A stretch of 56,569 nt of DNA from Candidatus Intestinimonas stercoravium (GTDB taxonomy: Bacteria > Bacillota > Clostridia > Oscillospirales > Oscillospiraceae): NCBI GenBank assembly GCA_019117605.1, contig DWZK01000082.1, forward strand, positions 1 to 56,569, written 5' to 3'. Each line of letters begins with the position of its first letter. The first letter of the stretch is position 1. A program made the position numbers and the translations under genes. Positions 9,087 to 17,297 of the stretch are shown in pieces. Under the pieces are notes generated by a model that was not told where the DNA came from, ran no database searches, and worked only from the letters and a program-made list of their open reading frames with translations.

Positions 9087-9944
9087 ATGGCACTGAAGGA
9101 CAAACGCATCATAACCGTGGCGGTCACCGGCGCGTGGCCCACGCGAAAGGACAACTCGAACCTCCCCGTCACGCCCCAGGAGATCGCCGACGACGTCTAT
9201 TCCTGCTGGCAGGCGGGGGCCGCCGTGGCCCATATCCATGTGCGGGAGGATGACGGAACACCGTCCATGCGCTTTGAGCGCTATCAGGAGACGGTCGCTC
9301 TCATCCGCGCGAAAAAGGACTGTGATATCTGTCTGAATATCACGAGCTCCGGCGGGACCCTCGGGTCGGGCACCACAGAGGAGGACGATGAGACGCGCAT
9401 CCGGCCGATCCGGGAGCTGCGCCCTGAGCTGTGCTCCTTCGACTGCGGGACGATGAACTGGCAGTACCGTACGATCTTCGAGAACCACCCCCGCTTCCTG
9501 GAGCGCCTGGGCCGGACCGTGCAGGAGGTCCAGGTCAAGCCGGAGCTGGAGATCTTCGACATCGGCATGCTCTACGCCGCCGAACACTATATGGGGCGCG
9601 GGATCCTGAAGGCCCCCTGTCATTTCCAATTCATCCTGGGCGCGCCGGGCGGCGTCGCGGCGACCGTGGAGGACCTGCTCACCCTGAAGCAGCGGCTCCC
9701 GCCCGGGTCCACCTGGGCGGCCTCCGGGATCGGAAAGGGGCATGTCCCCATCATGCTCGCCACCATAGCGCTGGGCGGGCATCTCCGGGTCGGGATGGAG
9801 GACAATGTGTTCTATCACCGGGGGATCCCAGCGGCCTCCAACGCCCAGCTCGTCGAGAGGGCGGTCCGGCTCCTGGGGGAGGCCGGGCTCCAGGCCGCGT
9901 CTCCAGATGAGGCCCGCCGCATCCTGGGCATCGGCAGGAGATGA
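9087..9944 (+). CDS. BKACE-family beta-keto acid cleavage enzyme (DUF849)
   Basis: 285 residues. The family (prototype Kce, 3-keto-5-aminohexanoate cleavage enzyme) condenses a β-keto acid with acetyl-CoA to give acetoacetate and a new acyl-CoA. Visible marks: the N-terminal strand IITVAVTGAWPTR, the zinc-ligand motif AHIHVREDDGTPS, a CLNITSSGG segment, SFDCGTMNW, and the later GAPGGVAATVEDL and GGHLRVGMEDNVFY motifs. Length is normal. RBS GAAAGGTGG precedes the ATG. As the last gene of the sigma-54 operon it would turn a keto acid made by the AtuA step into a CoA thioester; the specificity cannot be read from the sequence. Confidence 0.92.
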   Translation: MALKDKRIITVAVTGAWPTRKDNSNLPVTPQEIADDVYSCWQAGAAVAHIHVREDDGTPSMRFERYQETVALIRAKKDCDICLNITSSGGTLGSGTTEEDDETRIRPIRELRPELCSFDCGTMNWQYRTIFENHPRFLERLGRTVQEVQVKPELEIFDIGMLYAAEHYMGRGILKAPCHFQFILGAPGGVAATVEDLLTLKQRLPPGSTWAASGIGKGHVPIMLATIALGGHLRVGMEDNVFYHRGIPAASNAQLVERAVRLLGEAGLQAASPDEARRILGIGRR

Positions 9945-10194
9945 CACATCCGGGAATCTGGGGGCAGGCGGTCTCACCGGCCTTCGCGAAGGAAGAAGGC
10001 GTGCCCTATCCCCAGCCGGGCGGCCTGCGCGGCGGTCCCCCGGGCGACGTCCCGGGCGGTGACGGCCATCATGAAGGTCCGCCATGCGGCGCGTATGATG
10101 TGGGACGTCAAGACCGCCCAGATCCATGAGGACACCGGTACGCCGGATAGCTTGCAGCTGAAAGATGTTGAAAGATAAAAGAAAAGGGCCCGAA
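9945..10194. other. Intergenic stretch, possibly gene debris
   Basis: No convincing gene. There is a 35-codon plus-strand frame at 10071-10178 (MKVRHAARMMWDVKTAQIHE...) without a good SD, and a minus-strand frame ending near 9995 (AVTARDVARGTAAQAARLGI) with plausible protein composition but no start and no recognisable family. It may be a decayed fragment. Confidence 0.35.
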
Positions 10195-10235
10195 GACGAG
10201 ACGGAGGGGCGCAGAATGCGCCCCTCCGTCTCGTC
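10195..10235. terminator. Strong 18-bp hairpin between convergent genes
   Basis: GACGAGACGGAGGGGCGC pairs perfectly with its complement across a 5-base loop, followed by CTTT on the plus strand. It lies between the module 1 operon and the convergent zinc-ribbon gene and probably serves both. Confidence 0.85.
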
Positions 10236-10246
10236 CTTTATCCTAT

Positions 10247-10636
10247 TCAGGTCTTCTCATCAAAGGAGACGCCGCAGTTGCGGCAGGTGATGGTGATCTT
10301 CCCCTTGCCCCGGGGGACCCGGAGCTGCTGGCCGCAGTTAGGGCATTTGAAATACCGGTGTTCCTTGTCCCTGTGGATGGTACGGCGGAGCTTCACCCAC
10401 CGGATGGCCGGGCCCGCCAGGGTCATGAACTTGGCGTTCTCCGCCCGCCGCCGGGGGATGTTCCGGGAGAGCATACGGTAGAGGGCCACGGCAAACACCG
10501 CCACATAGAGGAAGTAGAAAACGGACCCCCGCAGGAACGTGTCCAGGATACAGAAGATCAGGCAGAGCGCCAGCAGGAACACATTGAGGTGGTCCCAGCC
10601 ATAGCGGCCATACATAAAACGCTGTATGAGATTCAT
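10247..10636 (-). CDS. Membrane protein with C-terminal zinc ribbon
   Basis: 129 residues, started at MNLIQRFMYGRYGWDHLNVF, which has the SD AGAGGAGGT; a longer upstream frame lacks coding character. Two closely spaced hydrophobic helices (about residues 18-55) are followed by a basic stretch and a C-terminal zinc ribbon with CPNCGQQLRVPRGKG and CRNCGV (two CxxC pairs about 20 residues apart). I recognise this build from Oscillospiraceae but know no function. Single-gene unit with its own promoter, divergent from the deaminase. Confidence 0.75.
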   Translation of the reverse strand: MNLIQRFMYGRYGWDHLNVFLLALCLIFCILDTFLRGSVFYFLYVAVFAVALYRMLSRNIPRRRAENAKFMTLAGPAIRWVKLRRTIHRDKEHRYFKCPNCGQQLRVPRGKGKITITCRNCGVSFDEKT

Positions 10637-10695
10637 CCAGGCGCACCTCCTCTGTCCATTCCCGGGATACAAGATCCTCGTTTCGTCTGAAAACA

Positions 10696-10724
10696 ATGAT
10701 AGACGGTCCCTGTGAACTCGTCAA
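10696..10724 (-). promoter_or_regulatory. Sigma-A promoter of the zinc-ribbon gene
   Basis: On the minus strand TTGACG, 17-base spacer, TATCAT, about 55 bases upstream of the start codon. Confidence 0.65.
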
Positions 10725-10875
10725 GGAATCGATCGTAAATAAATTGTGAATTGTGGCGCTCTCCACCTGTTTTAGAGGGGGATTTTCCTCTTTTTGTGGA
10801 GAAGATCCTCCTTTTTCTCTCTGTCGGACACATCTCGCCGCTCTTCAGCCCATGTCCGCCGCAGGCATATCCCTC

Positions 10876-10904
10876 TTGCCCGGGCAGGAAAAAGCCGGTA
10901 TACT
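10876..10904 (+). promoter_or_regulatory. Sigma-A promoter of the deaminase gene
   Basis: TTGCCC, 17-base spacer, TATACT, ending 32 bases before the start codon. Confidence 0.55.
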
Positions 10905-10936
10905 GGAGACGAAGAAAAGGATCGGAGGCGATACAC

Positions 10937-11428
10937 ATGGCCCGTATCGACAAGGAGAACTATTACTTGGACATCGCCGAGACCGTGCTCAAGCGGGCCA
11001 CCTGCCTGCGCCGGTGTTATGGCGCCATCATCGTGAAGAACGACGAGATCGTCTCCACCGGCTACAACGGGGCCCCGCGGGGCCGGAAGAACTGCACCGA
11101 CCTGGGCTACTGCACCCGGGACGCCCTCCAGGTCCCCTCGGGGGAGCGGTACGAGCTGTGCCGCTCGGTCCACGCCGAGGCCAACGCCATCATCTCCGCC
11201 TCCCGGAGCTCTATCCTGGGGGGGACCTTGTACCTGGCGGGACGGGACGCCAAGACCGGCGCCCTCCTCTCCGACGCCACCTCCTGCTCCATGTGCCGGC
11301 GGCTCATCATCAACGCCGGTATCCAGCGGGTGGTCATCCGCCATACCGCCACCGACTATGCCGTGGTCCATGTGGAGGACTGGATCCGGGAGGACGACAG
11401 CCTCCCCGCCGCGCCGCCCGCCCTTTGA
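10937..11428 (+). CDS. Cytidine/deoxycytidylate deaminase family protein
   Basis: 163 residues from MARIDKENYYLDIAETVLKR; GGAGG is 7 bases before the ATG. It carries the zinc-binding deaminase motifs HAEANAI (ligand His and catalytic Glu) and a second site read as SCSMC (usually PCxxC), plus the substrate-side YNGAPRG segment of dCMP deaminases. The likely reaction is hydrolytic deamination of dCMP to dUMP, feeding thymidylate synthesis; the Pro-to-Ser change and the C-terminal GIQRVVIRH segment fit a clostridial subgroup related to ComEB. No operon partner; the next gene has its own promoter. Confidence 0.82.
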   Translation: MARIDKENYYLDIAETVLKRATCLRRCYGAIIVKNDEIVSTGYNGAPRGRKNCTDLGYCTRDALQVPSGERYELCRSVHAEANAIISASRSSILGGTLYLAGRDAKTGALLSDATSCSMCRRLIINAGIQRVVIRHTATDYAVVHVEDWIREDDSLPAAPPAL

Positions 11429-11462
11429 ACCCGCTCTTTTCTTCTTTCGCCTGCGAATGTTC

Positions 11463-11491
11463 TTGACAGAAAAGCGACACAGACTTAAAAT
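11463..11491 (+). promoter_or_regulatory. Sigma-A promoter of rny
   Basis: TTGACA, 17-base spacer, TAAAAT. A near-consensus promoter giving a ~135-base leader before RNase Y. Confidence 0.8.
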
Positions 11492-11508
11492 AGATTAGGT
11501 GTAGTATT

Positions 11509-11564
11509 TTTGAAGAGGATGGGTCGACCTCTTCAAATTTTGTGCAGGCCGCATAAACGCGGCC
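11509..11564 (+). promoter_or_regulatory. Two hairpins in the rny leader
   Basis: TTTGAAGAGG/CCTCTTCAAA (11509-11537) and GGCCGC/GCGGCC (11547-11564) lie between the promoter and the rny start. Neither has a terminator T-run, so 5'-end stabilisation or autoregulated cleavage is more likely than attenuation (inference). Confidence 0.45.
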
Positions 11565-11635
11565 CGCCCACGCGCATCGAATTTAGGAAAATAAGATCTG
11601 GAATATTTGAGAAACGGAGGTGTATCCAAGTCTTG

Positions 11636-13180
11636 ATGCAGACAGTCATCGCCTGCGTGATCACGGCCGTGGTCATGCTTGCTATAGGCATCCCTCTCGG
11701 CATCCAGTGGCGCAAGCGGGTCGCCGAGAAGGAGATCGCCAGCGCAGAGGAAGAGGCCCGCCGGATCATCAACGAGTCCATCAAGAGCGCTGAGAGCAAG
11801 AAGCGCGAAGCCCTGGTGGAGGCCAAGGAAGAGATCCTGAAGGCCAGGAACGAGTATGAGAAAGAGGTCAAGGAGCGCCGCTCCGACCTCCAGAAGCAGG
11901 AGCGCCGCCTTCAGCAGAAGGAGGAGAACCTGGACCGCAAGACGGAGAACATCGAGAAGAAGGAAGAGACCCTGTCCCGGAAGCTCAGCGAGCTGGAAGA
12001 GGAGCGGGAAGAGGTCACCGCGCTGAAGAAGTCCCAGATGGAGCTCCTGGAGCGGATCTCCGGCTTCACCGCTGAGGAGGCCAAGAACTACCTGATCTCC
12101 CAGCTGGAGAACGAGGTCACCCACGAATCCGCCATGAAGATCAAGGAGATCGAGGCCCACTATAAGGAAGAGGCGGACAACATCGCCCGCGACCTCATCG
12201 CCGGGGCCATCCAGCGCTGTGCCGCCGACCATGTGGCGGAGGTCACCGTGTCGGTGGTGCCCCTGCCCAACGATGAGATGAAGGGCCGCATCATCGGCCG
12301 GGAGGGCCGGAACATCCGCACCCTCGAGACCCTCACCGGGGTGGACCTGATCATCGACGACACCCCGGAGGCCATCACCGTCTCCTGCTTCGACCCCGTC
12401 CGCCGGGAGATCGCCCGGCTGGCCCTGGAGAAGCTGATCCAGGACGGGCGCATCCATCCCTCCCGTATCGAGGAGATGGTGGAGAAGGCCAAGCGCGAGG
12501 TGGACGCCACCATCAAGGCCGAGGGCGAGCGGGCTGTGTTCGAGACCAACGTCCACGGTCTCCACCCTGAGCTGGTCAAGCTCCTGGGCCGGATGCGCTA
12601 CCGCACCAGCTACGGGCAGAACGTGCTCAACCACTCCATCGAGGTCTCCCATGTGGCGGGCCTGCTGGCCGCCGAGATCGGCGCCAACGTGGCCGAGGCC
12701 AAGCGGGCCGGCCTGCTCCACGACCTGGGCAAGGCCATCGACCACGAGGTGGAGGGATCTCATGTGGCCATCGGTGTGGAGCTGGCCCGGAAGTATAAGG
12801 AGTCCGAAGCCATCATCCACGCCATCGAGGCCCACCACAACGATGTGGAGCCCCACACGGTAGTGGCCTGCCTGGTCCAGGCCGCCGACGCCATCTCCGC
12901 CGCCCGCCCCGGGGCCCGGCGGGAGAACGTGGAGAACTATATCAAGCGGCTGGAGAAGCTGGAGGAGCTCACCTCCTCCTTCCCCGGCGTGGAGAAGTCC
13001 TTCGCCATCCAGGCGGGCCGGGAGGTCCGCATCATGGTCAAGCCCGATCAGGTCAGCGAGGATCAGATGGTGCTCCTGGCCCGGGACATCGCCAAGAAGA
13101 TCGAGGAAGAGCTGGAATACCCCGGCCAGATCAAGGTACATGTCCTCCGGGAGACCAAGGTCATCGAATACGCCAAATAG
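11636..13180 (+). CDS. rny: Ribonuclease Y
   Basis: 514 residues. Membrane-anchored endoribonuclease that starts mRNA decay and acts as a degradosome scaffold in Firmicutes. Order: one N-terminal transmembrane helix ([19 protein letters not shown]), a long charged coiled coil (about residues 25-170), a KH domain with [15 protein letters not shown], an HD domain with [12 protein letters not shown], and the conserved C-terminus ending near TKVIEYAK. Length matches the family. GGAGG at 11616-11620 lies 15 bases from this ATG and 12 from an in-frame TTG at 11633, so the true start could be one codon earlier. Confidence 0.97.
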   Translation: MQTVIACVITAVVMLAIGIPLGIQWRKRVAEKEIASAEEEARRIINESIKSAESKKREALVEAKEEILKARNEYEKEVKERRSDLQKQERRLQQKEENLDRKTENIEKKEETLSRKLSELEEEREEVTALKKSQMELLERISGFTAEEAKNYLISQLENEVTHESAMKIKEIEAHYKEEADNIARDLIAGAIQRCAADHVAEVTVSVVPLPNDEMKGRIIGREGRNIRTLETLTGVDLIIDDTPEAITVSCFDPVRREIARLALEKLIQDGRIHPSRIEEMVEKAKREVDATIKAEGERAVFETNVHGLHPELVKLLGRMRYRTSYGQNVLNHSIEVSHVAGLLAAEIGANVAEAKRAGLLHDLGKAIDHEVEGSHVAIGVELARKYKESEAIIHAIEAHHNDVEPHTVVACLVQAADAISAARPGARRENVENYIKRLEKLEELTSSFPGVEKSFAIQAGREVRIMVKPDQVSEDQMVLLARDIAKKIEEELEYPGQIKVHVLRETKVIEYAK

Positions 13181-13194
13181 ATACGCCCTATCCA

Positions 13195-13228
13195 CAGGGA
13201 CGCGGCAGACGCCGCGTCCCTGTTTTTT
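13195..13228 (+). terminator. Intrinsic terminator of rny
   Basis: CAGGGACGCGGC pairs with GCCGCGTCCCTG across a 4-base loop, followed by six T residues. Confidence 0.92.
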
Positions 13229-13261
13229 GGGCAGATATCTCTTTTTTGTGCCAGATCCATC

Positions 13262-13290
13262 TTGCAAAACAGGCGGAGCTCCGATATAAT
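13262..13290 (+). promoter_or_regulatory. Sigma-A promoter of the EamA transporter gene
   Basis: TTGCAA, 17-base spacer, TATAAT. It implies a leader of roughly 190 bases in which I see no recognisable riboswitch. Confidence 0.6.
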
Positions 13291-13485
13291 ATCATCCGCT
13301 CTGTCCGCGCCCGGGCGGGCACATCTCACTGCGAAAGGAAGTGGCCCCTATCTTGAACCGGAGATCCATCAAACGCATCCAGTGCTGGCACAACACCCGT
13401 TTCCCCCGCAGGCCGCCTCCCTTTCCCGTCTTTTCCATCTGATATACATACACCAAAAAGACTGGAAAGGACGTAGTTTCGACTT

Positions 13486-14379
13486 ATGGATTGGTTCATC
13501 CTCTCACTCATCGCTATCCTCTTCTGGAGCGGCTCCGACCTGTTCTCCAAGATCGGCGCCAAGCCCGACGACATCTACAGCCACTGGAAGATGGTCATGG
13601 CCGTGGGCCTGGTCATGGGCGTCCACGCCATCTTCCTCATCTGCACCGGCACCCCCTTCTCCCCCGGCGACATCATCACCTACCTGCCCGCCTCCGTCTG
13701 CTACATCGGCTCCATGGTGATCGGCTACGCGGGACTGCGCTACATAGAGCTCTCTATCTCCTCCCCCATCTGTAACTCCTCCGGCGCCGTGGCCGCCCTG
13801 CTGGCCTTCTTCATCATGGGGCAGACCATGACCAGTCTCCAGTTCCTGGGCGTGGTGCTGGTGTGCGCCGGCGTGCTGGCCCTCTCCATCATCGAGAAGA
13901 AGAAGGACGACGCCCTCCGGGCCGCCGAGGGCTCTGCCCCTGACGCGAAGCACACCCGCAGCGCCGTCGCCATCCTCTTCCCCATCCTTTACTGCATCAT
14001 CGACGGCCTGGGCACCTTCGTGGACGGCCTTCTCCTGGACACTGTCATCGCGGAGGAGCAGGCCAACATCGCCTATGAGCTCACCTTCCTCCTCATGGCC
14101 GTGTTCGCCTTCGTCTATGTGGTGATCGTCAAGAAGCAGCGCATCTCTCCGCCCAAGGAGCTCCCCAAGCTGGCCGGCGCCCTGTGCGAGACGGCGGGCC
14201 AGTTCGCCTACATCTTCGCCATCGGGGCCAACCTGGTGGTGGCCGCCCCCATGATCTCCTCCTACTGCATCGCCTCCCTGCTGTGGAGCCGTCTCCTCCT
14301 GAAGGAGAAGCTCTCCAAGGCCCAGTATGCGGTGATCGCCGTGGCGGCGGTGGGCATCATCATCCTGGGCATGGAGTGA
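13486..14379 (+). CDS. EamA/DMT-family transporter
   Basis: 297 residues with about ten hydrophobic segments arranged as two EamA repeats (residues ~1-145 and ~160-297), each ending in a helix with conserved glycines (VVLVCAGVLALSIIEKKK; IAVAAVGIIILGME). The central loop (KKKDDALRAAEGSAPDAKHT) is charged. Such proteins export or import small metabolites such as amino acids or nucleotide precursors; nothing here fixes the substrate. A weak SD (GGAAAGGACG) lies about 13 bases upstream. Monocistronic, with its own promoter and terminator. Confidence 0.88.
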   Translation: MDWFILSLIAILFWSGSDLFSKIGAKPDDIYSHWKMVMAVGLVMGVHAIFLICTGTPFSPGDIITYLPASVCYIGSMVIGYAGLRYIELSISSPICNSSGAVAALLAFFIMGQTMTSLQFLGVVLVCAGVLALSIIEKKKDDALRAAEGSAPDAKHTRSAVAILFPILYCIIDGLGTFVDGLLLDTVIAEEQANIAYELTFLLMAVFAFVYVVIVKKQRISPPKELPKLAGALCETAGQFAYIFAIGANLVVAAPMISSYCIASLLWSRLLLKEKLSKAQYAVIAVAAVGIIILGME

Positions 14380-14402
14380 GCCCCTGTCCCTCTGCATCCA
14401 TC

Positions 14403-14434
14403 AGGTCCGGCGGCTCTGGCCGCCGGACCTTTTT
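14403..14434 (+). terminator. Intrinsic terminator of the EamA gene
   Basis: AGGTCCGGCGGC pairs with GCCGCCGGACCT across a 4-base loop and runs into five T residues. Confidence 0.88.
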
Positions 14435-14442
14435 CATCCCCT

Positions 14443-14488
14443 GTTAGCTATTGACAACTCTAGTTAGCAGATGTAAACTATTGCTAGC
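14443..14488 (+). promoter_or_regulatory. Promoter with three 20-bp-spaced repeats (metal-responsive operator candidate)
   Basis: TTGACA (14451-14456), 17-base spacer, TAAACT (14474-14479) form a good sigma-A promoter for the metal ATPase operon. GTTAGC occurs at 14443 and 14463 and GCTAGC at 14483, exactly 20 bases apart, so on one face of the helix, framing the -35 and -10. This looks like a repressor binding array, plausibly a DtxR/MntR-type metal sensor (inference). Confidence 0.6.
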
Positions 14489-14538
14489 CTGAGCGGCCCG
14501 CCTGGTGCGGGCCCGGCATATAGAAAGGATGAGAGACG

Positions 14539-14775
14539 ATGGAATTCTACAAAGACACCCGTTTCCTGTGCTTCGTCGGCGGCGTGGCTGCCGCTGTCGT
14601 GGGCAGCAAGGTGCTCAAGAGCCCCAAGGCCCGGGAGCTCTGCGTGGCCGGCATGGCCAAGGGCATGAAGCTCCAGCAGGATGCCCAGGTGACCTTCCAG
14701 AACATGAAGGAGGACGCCCAGGACCTGTGCTATGAGGCCAAAGCCAAGGCACAGGAAGAGGAGGACCGGGACTGA
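14539..14775 (+). CDS. DUF6110-family small protein
   Basis: 78 residues. An N-terminal glycine/alanine-rich hydrophobic helix (FLCFVGGVAAAVVGSKVL) with the KSPKARELCVAGMAKGMKLQ segment is followed by a charged helix rich in Glu, Lys and Ala. This matches small proteins that sit before heavy-metal P-type ATPases in gut Firmicutes. RBS GAAAGGATGAGA. The stop is 10 bases before the ATPase start, so it is the first gene of that operon. Role unknown; an accessory or substrate-delivery subunit of the pump is the simplest guess. Confidence 0.75.
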   Translation: MEFYKDTRFLCFVGGVAAAVVGSKVLKSPKARELCVAGMAKGMKLQQDAQVTFQNMKEDAQDLCYEAKAKAQEEEDRD

Positions 14776-14785
14776 AGGCGGCGTC

Positions 14786-16909
14786 ATGAAGTTCCACATC
14801 GTATATGACAGGCCGGGCCGCCTCCGGGTCCGGTGCGGGCCGGGGGCCTTCACCCAGGAGCAGGGCTATGGGATCGCCGCGCTGCTCCTGGCCCGGCCCG
14901 GTGTGACCGAGGTCACCACCTGCCCGGTGAACGGCAGCGTGCTGGTGCTCTACACCGGCGCCGGCCGGGCGGCGGCGGTGGAGGTCCTGCGCGGCCTGGA
15001 CCGCCGGGCCCTCCCGGTGGGAGAGGCCCGGGACGGGGACAGCCTGCGGCAGGTGGACGACCTCTTCTTCCACGAGACGGCCAAGCTGGCCGCACGCTAC
15101 CTGCTGCGCAAGCTCCTCCCCTGGCCGGTGCGCTGGCTGCTGACCCTGCGGCAGGCGGCGGGCTACTGGAAGGAGGGGGCGTCCAGCCTCGCCGCCGGCA
15201 GGCTGGACGTGGCGGTACTGGACGCGTCCTCCATCGCCGCCGCCCTGCTCCAGGGCTCCTGGAGGACCGCCGGGTCCATCATGTTCCTCCTGAACTTCTC
15301 CGGCCTGCTGGAGGACCATACCCGCCGCCGCACCCAGACCGCCCTCACCCAGAGCCTGGCCATCCATGTGGACACGGTGTGGCTGGTAGGCGAGGACGGC
15401 GGCGAGCGCCCCCTCCCCATGTCCCGGCTGGCGGCGGGGGACGTCATCCGGGTGCGCTCCGGCTCTATGATCCCGGTGGATGGTACGGTGACCGGCGGCG
15501 ACGCCATGGTCAACGAGGCCTCCATGACCGGCGAGTCCCTGCCTGTCCATAAGCGGGAGGGCTCGGTGGTCTACGCCGGGACGGCGCTGGAGGAGGGCTC
15601 CCTCACCGTCCGGGTCACCGCCCTGGCGGGGGAGAGCCGCATCCAGCAGATCGTCCACCTCATCGAGAGCTCCGAGGGCCTGAAGGCCGGGGCCCAGAGC
15701 CGGGCCGAGCATCTGGCGGACGCCATCGTCCCCTTCAGCTTCCTGGGGGCGGTGGCGGTGGGCCTCGCCACCCGCAGCCTCACCAAGGCCCTGTCGGTGC
15801 TGATGGTGGACTACTCCTGTGCGATCAAGCTCTCCACCCCCATCGCCGTCATCTCCGCCATGCGGGAGGCCGCCGCCCACCGCGTCATGGTCAAGGGCGG
15901 GAAGTTCCTGGAGGCCTTCGCCGAGGCGGACACCGTGGTCTTCGACAAGACGGGCACCCTCACCGCCGCCTGTCCCACCGTGGAGCAGGTGCTGGATCTC
16001 AGCGGCCGGGGGGAGGATGAGCTCCTGCGGCTGGCCGCCTGCATCGAAGAGCACTTCCCCCACAGCATGGCCCGGGCGGTGACCCGTGCCGCCCAGGCCC
16101 GGGGGCTCCGCCACGAGGAGGAGCACGCGGAGGTGGAGTATGTGGTGGCCCACGGGGTCGCCACCACGGTCCACGGCCAGCGTGCCCTCATCGGCAGCCA
16201 CCACTTCATCTTCGAGGACGAGGGGACCACCTGCTCCCCGGAGCAGGCCGCCGCCATCGAAGCGGCCGCCCAGGGCCGCTCGGTGCTCTATCTGGCCATC
16301 GGCGGCTCTCTCGCCGGGGCCCTCCTGGTCAGCGACCCGCCCCGCCCTGAGGCGGCCAGGGCGCTGGCCGGGCTGCGCCGCCTCGGGATCCGGCGGCTGG
16401 TGATGCTCACCGGCGACCAGGAGGCCGCCGCCCGGGCAGTGTGCCGCTCCCTCGGCCTGGATGCGTACCGCGCCCAGGTCCTCCCCGCCGACAAGGCCGC
16501 CGTCGTGGAGGACCTCCGGGCCGGGGGCCGCAAGGTGATCATGGTGGGGGACGGGATCAACGACTCCCCCGCCCTGGCCGCCGCCGATGTATCCGTGGCC
16601 ATGAAGGACGCCTCCGACCTGGCCCGGGAGGTGGCGGACATCACCCTGCTCTCCTCCGACCTGGAGGAGCTGTGCGTCCTCCGCCGCCTCTCCCGGGGGA
16701 TGCTGGACCGGATCGGCCGGAACTATCGCTTCATCCTGGCCTTCAACAGCGCGCTGCTGGCCCTGGGCGTGGCGGGGATCCTGCCCCCCGCCACCACGGC
16801 CCTCCTCCACAACGCATCCACCATGGCCATCAGCGCCGGCAGTATGCGGCCCTACCTCCCCGCTCTCGGGCGGGGCGGGACCGGAGACCGGAAGGAGGAC
16901 CTGTCATGA
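14786..16909 (+). CDS. Heavy-metal P-type ATPase with YSC instead of CPC
   Basis: 707 residues, beginning MKFHIVYDRPGRLRVRCGPG, a ferredoxin-like N-terminal domain without CxxC. Catalytic marks: the actuator TGES at ~248, the phosphorylation site DKTGTLT at ~387, the HP-type ATP-binding segment (EEHFPHSMARAV) and the GDGIND hinge. The transmembrane metal motif, CPC in copper and cadmium pumps, reads YSC (in VDYSCAIKLSTPIAV, ~343-345), and the next positions AIKLSTP are conserved. Metal specificity is therefore not predictable from the CPC rule; manganese, iron or zinc are possibilities. It overlaps the next gene by 4 bases. Confidence 0.92.
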   Translation: MKFHIVYDRPGRLRVRCGPGAFTQEQGYGIAALLLARPGVTEVTTCPVNGSVLVLYTGAGRAAAVEVLRGLDRRALPVGEARDGDSLRQVDDLFFHETAKLAARYLLRKLLPWPVRWLLTLRQAAGYWKEGASSLAAGRLDVAVLDASSIAAALLQGSWRTAGSIMFLLNFSGLLEDHTRRRTQTALTQSLAIHVDTVWLVGEDGGERPLPMSRLAAGDVIRVRSGSMIPVDGTVTGGDAMVNEASMTGESLPVHKREGSVVYAGTALEEGSLTVRVTALAGESRIQQIVHLIESSEGLKAGAQSRAEHLADAIVPFSFLGAVAVGLATRSLTKALSVLMVDYSCAIKLSTPIAVISAMREAAAHRVMVKGGKFLEAFAEADTVVFDKTGTLTAACPTVEQVLDLSGRGEDELLRLAACIEEHFPHSMARAVTRAAQARGLRHEEEHAEVEYVVAHGVATTVHGQRALIGSHHFIFEDEGTTCSPEQAAAIEAAAQGRSVLYLAIGGSLAGALLVSDPPRPEAARALAGLRRLGIRRLVMLTGDQEAAARAVCRSLGLDAYRAQVLPADKAAVVEDLRAGGRKVIMVGDGINDSPALAAADVSVAMKDASDLAREVADITLLSSDLEELCVLRRLSRGMLDRIGRNYRFILAFNSALLALGVAGILPPATTALLHNASTMAISAGSMRPYLPALGRGGTGDRKEDLS

Positions 16910-17283
16910 ACGGGCCTACCGTCATCATCATCGTCATCCTGATCGCCATCGGCATCTTCGCCGTGAAGGACTACCTCCGCCGGCTGGCTGGGGGCTGCTG
17001 CGGCGGAGGGGGCGGCGGATCAGTGAAGAAGCGCCGGGTATCCGACCGGGACCCCTCCCACTACCCCTACACCACCCGGCTGACCATCGAGGGCATGACC
17101 TGCCAGAACTGCGTCCGGCGGGTAGAGAACGCCCTCAACGAGCTGGACGGCGCATGGGCCACGGTGGATCTCAAGTCTGCCCAGGCCACCGTCCGCATGA
17201 AAGAGGCGCTCCCGCCCCAGGTCCTGGCCGCCGCCGTACGGAAGGCGGGCTATCGAGTCAAGACCGCTCCCATCTCACTGTAA
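16906..17283 (+). CDS. Cys-rich membrane protein fused to an HMA metal-binding domain
   Basis: 125 residues. One N-terminal transmembrane helix (VIIIVILIAIGIFAV) is followed by a short basic stretch and a cysteine/glycine cluster (GGCCGGGGGG), as in FeoB-associated Cys-rich proteins. After a linker comes an HMA domain with GMTCQNCVRRVENAL. The start ATGA overlaps the ATPase stop, so it is translationally coupled and could act as a membrane-tethered metallochaperone for the pump, which lacks its own CxxC domain (inference). Confidence 0.82.
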   Translation: MNGPTVIIIVILIAIGIFAVKDYLRRLAGGCCGGGGGGSVKKRRVSDRDPSHYPYTTRLTIEGMTCQNCVRRVENALNELDGAWATVDLKSAQATVRMKEALPPQVLAAAVRKAGYRVKTAPISL

Positions 17284-17297
17284 GGGGGGGACAAGGG

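Noticed and set aside
11495-13267. 590-residue minus-strand frame opposite rny
   Set aside because: A complement artefact of a GC-rich coding region. It is leucine/glycine-rich with no motif, no SD, and the plus strand encodes an unmistakable RNase Y.
14615-16810. 731-residue minus-strand frame opposite the P-type ATPase
   Set aside because: Glycine/histidine-rich low-complexity translation with no recognisable domain; the ATPase on the plus strand has all catalytic motifs.
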